A DNA stretch of 30,048 nucleotides from Chara braunii (taxonomy: Eukaryota > Streptophyta > Charophyceae > Charales > Characeae). Below, in pieces: positions 9,919 to 17,939 of the stretch; within the stretch, counting starts at the first letter, position 1, and each line of letters opens with the position of its first letter. The stretch covers positions 4,159,220-4,189,267 of the forward strand of contig BFEA01000017.1 in NCBI GenBank assembly GCA_003427395.1, read 5' to 3'. A program made the position numbers and the translations under genes. The notes under the pieces were generated by a model, which worked only from the letters and a program-made list of their open reading frames with translations, ran no database searches and was not told where the DNA came from.

Positions 9919-10353
9919 CCACGTGTTCAGGCCCTTGCTGGCCCCTCCGGTAATCCCATGCGTATTCGAGTCCGTTACCTTCCACCCCTTCTCCCCACGT
10001 GTCGAGGCCCCTGCTGGCCCCTCTTTTCAGCGCTTACAGACTCAGACCCCCCTCCATCCTCATTACCTCACTCCGGCAAGTCTTACTGCAGCAGAGCCAC
10101 CATCTCTGCTGCTGCTGTACCCTATTTCCATCCTACCAGCTAGCCCCCTCGCTAGTAGGACGATTGATATCCGCCCTTCTTCTCCCACTCACCTTGGCAA
10201 AATTTCAAGAAACGTCTCGAAGACCCCCATCCATCCTCTTTACCTCACTCCGGCAAGACTTTCTCAAGCAGAGCCACCATCTCTGCTGCTGCTATATCCT
10301 ATTTCCATCCTACCAGCTAGCCCCTTCACTGGTAGGACGCTTGAGAGTATAAA
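9919..10353 (+). promoter_or_regulatory. Promoter-like region: G-boxes, duplicated modules, TATA box
   Basis: CCACGTGT occurs near 9919 and 9996, each followed by an AGGCCC-T/C-TGCTGGCCCCT block. A further CACGTG lies near 9819. A 177-bp module starting near 10047 is repeated from about 10224, sharing ACCTCACTCCGGCAAG, CCACCATCTCTGCTGCTGC and CATCCTACCAGCTAGCCCC. A TATA-like GTATAAAT follows at 10346-10353. CACGTG is the plant G-box core. The arrangement could be a gene promoter or an LTR U3. The 170-aa frame across it (9923-10435) simply reads the duplicated module and shows no domain. Confidence 0.4.
10047..10345 (+). repeat. Tandem duplication, 177-bp period
   Basis: Unit one is about 10047-10223 and unit two, partial, about 10224-10345. 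The shared word ACCTCACTCCGGCAAG starts at 10065 and again at 10242. The period is a multiple of three, which explains the repetitive open frame. Confidence 0.8.
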
Positions 10354-10640
10354 TCCATGGCAATTTCTCTGCCATTGGATTCTCCTGCATCAGTGGTCGG
10401 ACCATGTCCCGCAGATGTCCCATAGGTGTTTGTAGGACAGTTTACCTTACTCCTTTGCTAGTGGAACCGTGCTCCTGCATGCATAGCTTTCTACGTCTCT
10501 TGGGTGAAGTGCTACGGATTCCCCTTATGATGCTATAATGAATCAACGATAATACAAAGGCCCTTCAGGCCATCCTGTCCAGATTTGACAGGTAAAAACA
10601 AACAAAAAAGAAGTGTCAAGGGGTCATGGTAGACAACATC

Positions 10641-10665
10641 TTTTTTTTTTTTTTTTTTTTTTTTT
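10641..10665. repeat. Poly(T) run
   Basis: T homopolymer of about 25 bases, in the minus orientation a poly(A) tail. It immediately precedes repeat A copy 2 and may mark a retroposed end. Confidence 0.85.
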
Positions 10666-10703
10666 CCCGAGATGTACAAGAGGATTGACCACTGGATCCC
10701 CCG

Positions 10704-10999
10704 ATCGGCATTGAGCAGAGTCTGCTGATGTTCGTAGGGGAGGGGACCACCACCGGAGGGGAGGCACAGGGATTGGTCCTGGTGGCATTATGGTCCCTGA
10801 TGCTACCGACTGTCCCCCGGGGCTAGGTCCCATTTGCACGAGTTAAAAGATACTGACCGTAGACAGCAAAGATCAACGGCCGAAATCTCCCTATTTGCGC
10901 AAGTGGGACCTTGCCCCCGGCCGGTATCGCCCACCTGCAGGTCGGTAGCAGCCCCCGCATGTTCTCTCGTGAAAACGGTTCTGGCGGCTACGAGGTTCC
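10704..10999 (+). repeat. Dispersed repeat A, copy 2 (carries a nested element)
   Basis: It shares CGGCATTGAGCA, CTGATGTTCGTAGGGG, TATCGCCCAC and the CATGTTCTCTCG end with 6715-6867. It is interrupted by the palindromic element at 10819-10918. Comparing the two copies shows where the insertion begins and ends. Confidence 0.65.
10819..10918. mobile_element. Small palindromic element nested in repeat A
   Basis: The ends are inverted copies: GGGGCTAGGTCCCA on the left against TGGGACCTTGCCCC on the right. The interior contains GATCAACGGCC and TGACCGTAGA. A second copy with the same interior lies at 14746-14836. It is non-coding and behaves as a short MITE-like element. Confidence 0.65.
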
Positions 11000-11160
11000 C
11001 CGTATGCCTACAATTAAAAAAGGAGTAGTGGTAGGTAGGTAGTGTGAGGTGAAATTGAGGGAAGAATATAGCTTAAAAAAATATATACATATATATAACC
11101 AACTCTTGTGAGTGACGTTGGTCCCCGTTTCAGCACGTGCTGCTTCCCACTAATGCGAGC

Positions 11161-11259
11161 TTGGACCATTCCTCGATTCATGCGTGTCATCCTTTCGCAG
11201 GGGCCATGCTAATCTTCATCCTCTGTAACGTTCCAATTTTAACGGATGTCCCGAAGGAC
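11161..11259 (-). ncRNA. U6 spliceosomal snRNA-like sequence, copy 1 (probable pseudogene)
   Basis: Read on the minus strand it begins GTCCTTCGGGACATCCG at 11259. It carries the U6 core GATTAGCATGGCCCCTGCG, including the AGC region that pairs with U4/U2, and ends GAATGGTCCAA at 11161. Relative to the usual U6 sequence it has about four extra bases next to the CAGAG/AAGATTAGC region (11210-11224). No TATA box or plant upstream sequence element is seen just above the 5' end, and no T-run follows the 3' end. It is therefore probably a non-functional copy. U6 normally acts as the catalytic RNA of the spliceosome. Confidence 0.8.
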
Positions 11260-11463
11260 ACCAACGGGAGGTTCACTGCAGTGGTGCACCCAAAATTTCT
11301 CAAGAAAAAACAACAACAAAAAGGGGTACAAGAACCCTGCCACGTGGTGGATACTATGAGTGCAGAGAAAGCTAAGGCGACCACGTCTTCGATCCCATGA
11401 GTGGCAAGGAAACAAAAGGGGAGGCCAGTTCCATTTAGGGGCCCTCGAAGAGCACAACCAGGG

Positions 11464-11465
<2 letters not shown>

Positions 11466-11494
<29 letters not shown>

Positions 11495-11548
11495 GCAAGT
11501 AAGGGAGATAATGATTGGTTTGGTTCCCAGAGAGCAAGAGTGTGCGCC

Positions 11549-11587
<39 letters not shown>

Positions 11588-11643
11588 GCAAGTAAGGGAG
11601 ATAATGATTGGTTTGGTTCCCAGAGAGCAAGAGTGTGCGCCGT

Positions 11644-11696
<53 letters not shown>

Positions 11697-11750
11697 GCAA
11701 GTAAGGGAGATAATGATTGGTTTGGTTCCCAGGGAGCAAGAGTGTGCGCC

Positions 11751-11816
<66 letters not shown>

Positions 11817-11874
11817 CAAGTAAGGGAGATAATGTTTGTGGTTTGGTTCCCAGAGAGCAAGAGTATGCGCCGTG
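11466..11874 (+). repeat. Composite minisatellite: four ~60-bp cores separated by (AG)n
   Basis: The cores lie at about 11495-11551, 11585-11644, 11692-11753 and 11812-11874. Each contains AAGTAAGGGAGATAATG and GGTTTGGTTCCCAG and ends GTGTGCGCCGTG or close to it. Intervening AG tracts lengthen from about 30 to about 50 bases across the array. The long Leu/Ser frames on the minus strand are translations of the AG tracts and are not genes. Confidence 0.9.
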
Positions 11875-12118
11875 TTGTCCCTCAAACACATAACCAGACA
11901 AGACGAGGGATACGTAAGGCAGCGAATGACGCGTCGGGTGATTTGACGCTGTAGCGCGGCCTCGAACACACGTCTAGCGGGGAACGAGCTAAACGAGCTA
12001 AACTGCATCAGCGCCATGTCAAGGCAGAAAGCTTGCTGCACCTGGAGCTCCAGCAGTGCAAAGGTTAGTAGTAGCTGTTCTCCATGGCCAGAGTAAACGC
12101 TTCTCGGCACCCCCCCCT

Positions 12119-12130
12119 CCTCAGTCTACT

Positions 12131-12163
<33 letters not shown>

Positions 12164-12205
12164 GACCATTTCTCGATTTATGCGTGTCATCCTTGCGCAG
12201 GGGCC

Positions 12206-12237
<32 letters not shown>

Positions 12238-12270
12238 ACAGACGTCCCGAAGGACCCTCGGTCTACTTCT
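12119..12270 (-). mobile_element. Retroposed U6 unit with poly(A) tail and 15-bp target-site duplication
   Basis: The direct repeats CCTCAGTCTACTTCT (12119-12133) and CCTCGGTCTACTTCT (12256-12270) flank a U6 copy followed, on the minus strand, by a run of about 27 A. The right duplication begins at the base next to the U6 5' end. This is the classic structure made by LINE-type target-primed reverse transcription of a small RNA. Confidence 0.85.
12161..12255 (-). ncRNA. U6 spliceosomal snRNA-like sequence, copy 2 (retroposed, near full length)
   Basis: On the minus strand it starts GTCCTTCGGGACGTC at 12255 and contains ACAGAGAAGATTAGC, the ACAGAGA 5'-splice-site recognition box. It continues through CATGGCCCCTGCGCAAGG and ends AAATGGTCCAA at 12161. 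It matches the expected U6 length and is the best preserved of the four copies here. The attached poly(A) tail and target-site duplication mark it as a retrocopy. No promoter elements are visible upstream, so expression is doubtful. Confidence 0.85.
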
Positions 12271-12449
12271 CTCTGCACTCAGGGCATATTTTTTTTCGCA
12301 CTAGCACCTTTTTCCAACTTTCCACTACTCTCTGGACACGATTATGGTTAGGTGCATCCAGACGGGGTCGGAAAAGTTGGTCATTAACGTCCATGAAAGT
12401 CGTGGTGCGAGTATCAAGGTCTCAGACAGGTCCAACCAATAGATGGAGC

Positions 12450-12450
<1 letters not shown>

Positions 12451-12487
<37 letters not shown>
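12451..12487. repeat. Poly(T) run (37 bases)
   Basis: Pure T run, equivalent to a poly(A) tail on the minus strand. The sequence upstream of that tail on the minus strand is not recognised. Confidence 0.85.
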
Positions 12488-13012
12488 CGGACAGGACCAT
12501 AGCCCACCCATCTGTTGCCATAACTGTGTGACTGAACCCGTCTTCCTTCCACCATAGTGCACCTGCTCTCTCCCAGCTGCTAGCTTTCTCCCAGCCCTTC
12601 TCCCGTCCCGCTTCCCCTTCTCCTTGGCCTCTCCTCGTCGTTGTCCTCTGCACGTGGTGGTGCTCCCCTGGTCCTCTCTTCAGCCCAAGCGCCGTGTTCG
12701 TCGTCTTCCTCTCCTCCCTCTTTTGTAGTCCCTCTCGTCAGATCCCGGTTGCGCCCAGGGCCTGGAGCGCACTGCCTTGCGCCCAGGGCCTGTAGCTCAC
12801 TGCCGGCCGTCCTCTCCTCCTCCTTCCCTGCCTCTTTTTTTACTCTTTCCCGCCGAAACGGTTGCGCCCCGAGCCTCTCCTCCTTTTCACACTGACGGCT
12901 TTCTCTACGCCTGGATGAGATCCACGCCCCGCGCCCGCGCGCGCGCCCGCCTCTCATGGGTTTCTCATATGTATTTATTTAATTTTATTTACTACCATCT
13001 CTTTTTTTTTTT

Positions 13013-13072
13013 GATCCTTGCGCGGGGGCCATGTCTGTATGCGTTCCGCTTTTAACGGATGTTCCCGAGGAC
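13013..13072 (-). pseudogene. U6 snRNA pseudogene, copy 3 (3'-truncated, A-tailed)
   Basis: The minus strand reads a U6 5' part, with ACATCCGTTAAAA, CATACAGACATGGCC and CGCGCAAGGAT. It lacks the AAGATTAGC segment and stops inside the 3' half, followed by a run of A. Truncation plus an A-tail fit a decayed retrocopy. Confidence 0.7.
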
Positions 13073-13320
13073 ACTGTTCTTTTTCTTTCCGTCTATTGCA
13101 TCTTTTATTTTCAAAGATGATGCAGAAAACATGGACGTTGGAGAAGGTGTGAGAGAGAGAGACAGAAGGGGGGGCGGGTGGACTGGGATTGTGTTGTTTG
13201 ATACATGTTCGATACATACAGAGAAACCGAAGTGCGAGAGCATCTCCCTTCCGCAGTCAAGGGAGAAATCATTTATGGGTGCGATCGCAGATACGCGCGT
13301 TGTCTATCACCTCTAAGTAT

Positions 13321-13400
13321 GATTTCTCCTCCTCCTCCTCCTCCTCCTCGCTATTTCACTTCTTCTTCTTCTTCTTCTTCTTCTTCGTCGTCGTCGTCGT
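13321..13400. repeat. Trinucleotide microsatellites (TCC)n, (TTC)n, (GTC)n
   Basis: Adjacent pyrimidine-rich trinucleotide runs. Serine- and phenylalanine-rich frames across them are artefacts. Confidence 0.9.
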
Positions 13401-13464
13401 CCTTCTCCTCTGCTGCTCTCTCGTCCTGTTTCTTTTTCTTTTACTTCTAATTTTTTTCCTTCTT

Positions 13465-13523
13465 CTGGGGGGCATGCTAATCATCTCTGTATGGTTCCAG
13501 TTTTTAGTTGATGTCCCGAATGG
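13465..13523 (-). pseudogene. U6 snRNA pseudogene, copy 4 (truncated)
   Basis: The minus strand contains TTCGGGACATC, CCATACAGAGATGATTAGC and CATGCCCC, corresponding to the 5' two-thirds of U6 with several substitutions. It is followed by an A-rich stretch. It has the same orientation as the other three copies. Confidence 0.65.
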
Positions 13524-13810
13524 CCGGTTCCCTCTTTTCTCAAATGCATCCAATCCAATTACTGGTTGGCACGGGATGGGAATAAAAGCGAGGAGCGTTG
13601 CCATCCTTGCCCTCCGGGTTCCCTGGTTTGTGTATGGATCCACGCAGATCGCCCTCTCGAGGGCCAACCCAACTCCAAGATCCGAAGGAGGAAAAAACGA
13701 AACAGGGAGATAAAGGGGCTCCCGTGACCCCCTCCATTTTCTCGCTGTTTAAGCGACCTGGGCATCCATCTCTCTCTTTCTCTCTGTCACTCTCCCCCAC
13801 TTGCGTTCTC

Positions 13811-13811
<1 letters not shown>

Positions 13812-13842
<31 letters not shown>
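13812..13842. repeat. (GT)n microsatellite
   Basis: Uninterrupted GT run. Confidence 0.95.
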
Positions 13843-13846
<4 letters not shown>

Positions 13847-14447
13847 GTATCGCCTGTATTTGGGTCGTTTTCAAGTCTAGATACTGCGATGATGACGCGG
13901 CGTTCTATTCGGGTAAGACGGCAGTCATGCTTAGAATTCCGGCGTAGCTTCAACAGAGAGATTTCCTCCTTATTTTTTTTCCCTTTTTTTTTTTCTTTTT
14001 TTTTTTCCAGCTCACGCGGCCCCTCTCGATCCATCCTTCTTTGCTTGCTTTCCTAGTGGATCCCCTACTCCCCCACACCTTGAACTTCCTTTGCCTACCG
14101 GACCACAGTCACAGGCACCAGTCCTTCGAGAGAATATAAGGACGACAACCCGCCGAGCCCTGGTTGAGGCCATGCCGGCCGAGCCTTGTGGCATGGGTGC
14201 CTTCGGACAGCAGGTGTAGTCGTTAGTCTACCTGGCCCATGAGGTAACCTGTACTGTATGCACCCCCTTGCATGCCCGGGCACCCCAGTGTACGGACATA
14301 GAAGTGCTACCGGGAGTGTCATTTAATGGTCTCCAACTACCTCAGATGAAAGCTCTTTACTCTCTTCCTCCCTCTATGCTTCTGTGTCTGTTCTCTTTGA
14401 CTTCCTTTCTCTGTTCGGTTTCTCTATGCGTCAGTCTCTCTCTCTCG

Positions 14448-14450
<3 letters not shown>

Positions 14451-14540
<90 letters not shown>
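14451..14540. repeat. (TG)n followed by (AG)n microsatellite
   Basis: A pure TG tract to about 14500 switches directly to a pure AG tract to 14540. Confidence 0.95.
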
Positions 14541-14543
<3 letters not shown>

Positions 14544-14745
14544 AACGTCCCGCAGATGGTGCCCATCTCTGGTCAGATAGCCCTGAAAACCGAATTTCAA
14601 TGTCGTCCAGTTGAAGGCCTCGAGTGTGCAGTAGAAAGAGGGTTTTGCAGTCTTGTGGCTGGCAGAGTTTCAAAATCGTTAGTACATGGCCGCAGCCTTG
14701 CTGTCTGAAAATGAACTCTTCCCCACCCCGAAAAGTTTGGCGGTT

Positions 14746-14836
14746 GGGGGCTAGGTCCCACTTAAGCGATATTGACCGTAGATAGCAAAGATCAACGGCC
14801 AGAATCTCTTGATCCGTGCAAGTGGGACCTTGCCCC
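14746..14836. mobile_element. Small palindromic element, second copy
   Basis: Inverted ends (CTAGGTCCCACTT against AAGTGGGACCTTG) and an interior with TGACCGTAGATAGC and GATCAACGGCC match the element at 10819-10918. Here it is not inside repeat A. Confidence 0.65.
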
Positions 14837-15004
14837 GGGGAAGGCCCGATAGTGCAACGAAGGAGGAAGGCGCTGGGCCCAAGGAGAAAGGGCAAATGGA
14901 CTGCGAGTATTCCTCCTGGTTCACTGTGCATGTGGAAAGACCTGCACGGCCGCAGAATACTGCAGACAGCTTTTTGGGGAAAAAGAAGGAAAAAAGATGG
15001 TGCA

Positions 15005-15400
15005 GACAGTGCAGACAGCCTTTGGGGAACAGGCTGTCGAAAACCCCGTTTTCGACAATTTTGCATCGCCACACAGACTTTCGAAGAATTGCGGCTCAAA
15101 AAACTTTCGACAGGTGTCAGAATGGTCCTTTCGACAGCCGCCCTCCAGCAACCGTTTCCCTCCGCCTGCAGGTGACGGAATTTCGACAGTGCCGGGCCGA
15201 CCTTTCGAAAATTGCGTTCGCATTTGCGTTGTCAGGGACTCTTTTGTCAACTTTCGTGAAACCCCTCCGCCTGGCCATGACCAAAAACCTTGCCCCTCGA
15301 CAGCCTGTGTGGTGAAGGGGGGGTAAACTGTCGACGGCCGACTTTCAAATTTTTTCTGACACCTGTCGAAACTTTTTGAGTTTCGACAGCCTGTGTGGCG
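15005..15400. repeat. Array of TTTCGACA/TGTCGAAA inverted words
   Basis: The word TTCGACA or its complement recurs about eight times. One pair is a perfect hairpin (TGTCGAAAAC at 15035-15044 with 15048-15057). GACAGCCTGTGTGG occurs near 15299 and again near 15380, and GACAGGCTGTGTGG occurs at about 7457. The block resembles the palindrome-core family at 16.4-16.8 kb with a different core. No gene is present. Confidence 0.6.
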
Positions 15401-15605
15401 AGCCTCTTGGCCGGCAGAAGAAACCACTTGGGGACATGAAGTCCCCCAGTGTTGTCAGGAGTGCCATGAGAGACAAGCTCATGAGGAAAGAAAGAATGGA
15501 CTCCTGCAGAAAAGCTCTGGGCGGGATCGCACTGAGATCCGTCCAGATCTGGTGGTGCTTACATCCCACTGCAATCACAGTCAGACCTGAATGTGTGGGC
15601 ATTGC

Positions 15606-15709
15606 TGTACTACTCTCGAAATGTGCAAAACGAGAGTGAATCTTCCGCTAGAATATGGAAAGATACACGGCCATGATTTTTGTCTTTTGTGCATTTCAAG
15701 AGTAGTGCA
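15606..15709. mobile_element. MITE, second copy of the 6591-6695 family
   Basis: Terminal inverted repeats of about 25 bp (left CTACTCTCGAAATGTGCAAAA, right TTTTGTGCATTTCAAGAGTAG) show a few mismatches. The interior matches the 6591 copy. Length is 104 bp. Confidence 0.7.
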
Positions 15710-15950
15710 GCGAGGCCCCTTATCTGACGGCAATCATGTCCAGAGCTTTGAAAAAACTTCCTACCGTCTTCACCGGAATAGGGCGCCCGGTAATTATCGC
15801 CGTATCTGGGCTGAAAGTTGTGCCAAGTACGACCGGGCATTCTATTCGGGTGAAGAGGGTAGTGTGAGTAGGCCCTCAGCTAAGCTAGTTCGTAAGGAAT
15901 CTCTCTTTTTTTTCCCCGTGCTGAGACAAAGCTCTGGATGTGATTGCGGT

Positions 15951-16336
15951 CAGATTCGTCCAGGTTTGGCCGCAATTGTAGCCAGATGCAAGTAGGGCGT
16001 GACCTGGAGAAATCTGGCTGCAGCCGAATCCAGACCTATGTTGTAAATGTCCTTTCTTATCCTACTCTAGACTCAACAAAAATCTAGGGACTTACTCCAG
16101 TACTCAAGACTCTAGAAAATTTTATAGAGTTGGGGCCTCGCTGCAGATTCGTCCAGGTTTGGCAGCAATTGTAGCCAGATGCAAGTAGGGCGTGACCTGG
16201 ACAAATCTGGCTGCAACAGAATCCAGACCTATGTTGCAAATGTCCTTTCCTGTCCTACTCTGGACTCAACAAAAATCTAGGGACTCGCTCCAGTACTCAA
16301 GACTCTAGAAAATTTTATACAGTTGGGGCCTCGCTG
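15951..16336 (+). repeat. Tandem duplication of a 193-bp unit
   Basis: The unit starting CAGATTCGTCCAGG at 15951 repeats at 16144 with about 5 percent difference. Shared words include GTAGCCAGATGCAAGTAGGG, AATCCAGACCTATGTTG and ACTCTAGAAAATTTTATA. Each unit contains the inverted pair CCAGGT/ACCTGG. Confidence 0.85.
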
Positions 16337-16378
16337 CACTACTCTAGACTCTCGAAGTTTTGAGAGTGGGTCTTCGCT

Positions 16379-16820
16379 GCACTTACTCTCGATCGGGAAA
16401 CTCTCGAAACCCGATCGAGAGCTGTCAGAAGCCACATTACAACGCCACTCTCGAAACGTCGAGAGTCTCCCGCCTGCAAATACCGAATTTGCAAGTGTCC
16501 TTGGGAGTTGCCCGCCGACAGGCTCGTTTCTTGAGAGTGGACCTCCTGTCCCGGTGGCCAGACTGTACTGCACGTATTGCGGAATCGCTCCACTTACTCT
16601 AGAAAGCAGCTCTCCAAATTTTGTTCTAGAGTTTTCAGAATTTACTCAAGAAGCTGTGTAGAGTAAAGCGTCGCTCCACTTACTCTAGAACGGCACTCTA
16701 GAAAAATGTATTCTAGAGTTGTCAGAGTTACCCACGGTTGCGCACTCTAGGCTGGTCTAGAGTGCCTGCCTGCAACGACCATTTTTTCAAGTGTGCTCAG
16801 CTGGTCCCTTGCTCCCGCCG
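16379..16820 (+). repeat. Repeat units with changing palindromic cores
   Basis: Units share CACTTACT, then a stem, then TCAGA, but the stems differ. They are CTCTCGATCGGG (16386-16397 with 16410-16421), ACTCTAGAA (16596-16604 with 16624-16632) and ACTCTAGAA (16682-16690 with 16711-16719). Second stems follow: ACTCTCGA (16447-16454 with 16459-16466) and GCACTCTAG (16742-16750 with 16756-16764). Each is followed by CCTGCAA and CAAGTGT. All arms pair perfectly. A similar order of words occurs inside the element at 7481-7865. This is probably a transposon-derived family. Confidence 0.6.
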
Positions 16821-16908
16821 AGAAAATCGTGAGTGTCCCTCATGTCTGTCATGTCTGAGCCGACAACCACCTCTATCGTGACAACACAAGGCTTGTCTCT
16901 TCTCTGTT

Positions 16909-16941
16909 TCCAAATAAAGAAAAAAAAAAAAAAAAAAAAAG
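16909..16941 (+). repeat. AATAAA word followed by poly(A)
   Basis: AAATAAAG directly precedes a run of about 22 A. This resembles the 3' end of a retroposed polyadenylated transcript, although no upstream gene body is recognised. Confidence 0.6.
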
Positions 16942-16954
16942 TTCATCTCGTTTA

Positions 16955-17070
16955 TTTCTAGAGTTGGGTCGTCTAGAGTTTGTGGAGCGATGACACCAGA
17001 TTTCCTCTACTCTAGAGTCTAGAGTCTGAAAACTCTATAAAAATTTCTAGAGTCTAGAGTAGTGGAGTGA
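16955..17070. repeat. TCTAGAGT-rich inverted repeats
   Basis: TCTAGAGT or its complement ACTCTAGA recurs about seven times, including CTACTCTAGAGTCTAGAGT facing TCTAGAGTCTAGAGTAG. It is related to the preceding palindrome units. Confidence 0.65.
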
Positions 17071-17242
17071 GACCCTTTATGTCCCCAAGCTTTCTTCTTT
17101 TTCTTCTTCTTCTTCTTCTTCTTTTAACAGAAAGGCTACTCCTTCTGGCCAATTAATTACCTGTCATATCTAGACAAGATGGCCTTTTAGTAACCTACTC
17201 TTGGGCAGTGGTGTCTGCAAGGAGGCTGGTTGCCACTTGTGG

Positions 17243-17478
17243 AGGATCTCTTGGATGTTGACCAACGGGCCTAGCTCAGTTGGTACACCCGCAGACTGTT
17301 GAAATACAGACCCGAGTCCAAATCCAGACGGAACTAGATGAACGACATTCACTCAATATATGACATACATGCATTACCTGGGGCGGATCGGTTTCACAAT
17401 GATATTTCTAGGCCGTCGCCCATTAAAAGAAGGAAAAAAAAAAGAGAAAAAAAAAAACAAACAGGATCTCTTGGATGT
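17243..17478 (+). mobile_element. tRNA-derived SINE with perfect 16-bp target-site duplication
   Basis: The exact direct repeat AGGATCTCTTGGATGT lies at 17243-17258 and 17463-17478. Between them, starting at 17259, is a tRNA-like head with an RNA polymerase III A box TAGCTCAGTTGG (17272-17283) and a B-box-like GAGTCCAAATCC (17314-17325) 42 bases later. A body of about 100 bases and an A-rich tail (about 17424-17462) follow. This is the complete anatomy of a SINE, about 204 bp without the duplication. The perfect duplication suggests a fairly recent insertion. The head cannot be folded into a clean cloverleaf, so the parental tRNA is not assigned. Confidence 0.8.
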
Positions 17479-17676
17479 CAAGTGCTGAATCAGATGTCCA
17501 AGTCCTTGCTGCAACTGTGCCGGGGTGGGCTGAATGTTAAGACCGGTATGGCTTCAGTTTCAGAACACGCGGGGTCTCGGCCCACATGCACCGTGTAGTT
17601 TAGTTTTCTACAACTGTGTGATGCCAAAAGGCGGGAAAGAAACGTTGAATCAACCTCTTATTTGATTTCATTTGTC

Positions 17677-17760
17677 TGGTCGCGGTAGGATTCAGACTTG
17701 GGTCTTCCTTTCAACAGTCCATGGGCGTACCGCGTCCTATTCCTCCTATTGGACAGACCA
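17677..17760 (-). repeat. Diverged tRNA-like sequence related to the SINE head
   Basis: On the minus strand it contains GACTGTTGAAA, AGACCCAAGTC and GAATCC, matching the SINE head at 17294-17325 in order and spacing. The ends GGTC/GACC could pair like an acceptor stem. There is no A-rich tail or target duplication, so it is an older SINE or tRNA relic. Confidence 0.35.
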
Positions 17761-17939
17761 GATCCTTGGGGGCCTCGACGTGTCTGTGACAAAGAAAACC
17801 TGGACTTACCGTCCACGTGCATTCACTGAAGAGGAATATCCCCGTGTGGTTTACTACCTAACCGCCGTGCCTTTCCTGGTTCCCCTTTCAAATGTGATTT
17901 ACTACCGTGTGGTGTATGCCCCACCGAAACATACAGGAT

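Noticed and set aside
9923-10435. 170-aa frame with internal repeat
   Set aside because: It reads a 177-bp tandem duplication whose period is a multiple of three; G-boxes and a TATA box suggest non-coding DNA.
11187-12110. Long minus-strand frames rich in Leu-Ser
   Set aside because: They translate the AG microsatellite tracts and run through the U6 copies; no domain is present.
12451-12600. Possible second A-tailed SINE on the minus strand with TAGCAGCTGGG and GGTTCAGTCAC as A and B boxes
   Set aside because: The box matches are weak and no target-site duplication was found, so only the T-run is annotated.
12580-12957. 125-aa Arg/Glu/Gly-rich minus-strand frame
   Set aside because: Low-complexity GC- and pyrimidine-rich DNA gives open frames on both strands; no domain is visible.
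14809-15427. Several overlapping frames of 100-168 aa on both strands
   Set aside because: They arise from the TTTCGACA inverted-repeat array and show no domains.
17259-17335. Functional tRNA gene
   Set aside because: A and B boxes are present but no clean cloverleaf forms, and the sequence sits inside a target-duplicated, A-tailed element.
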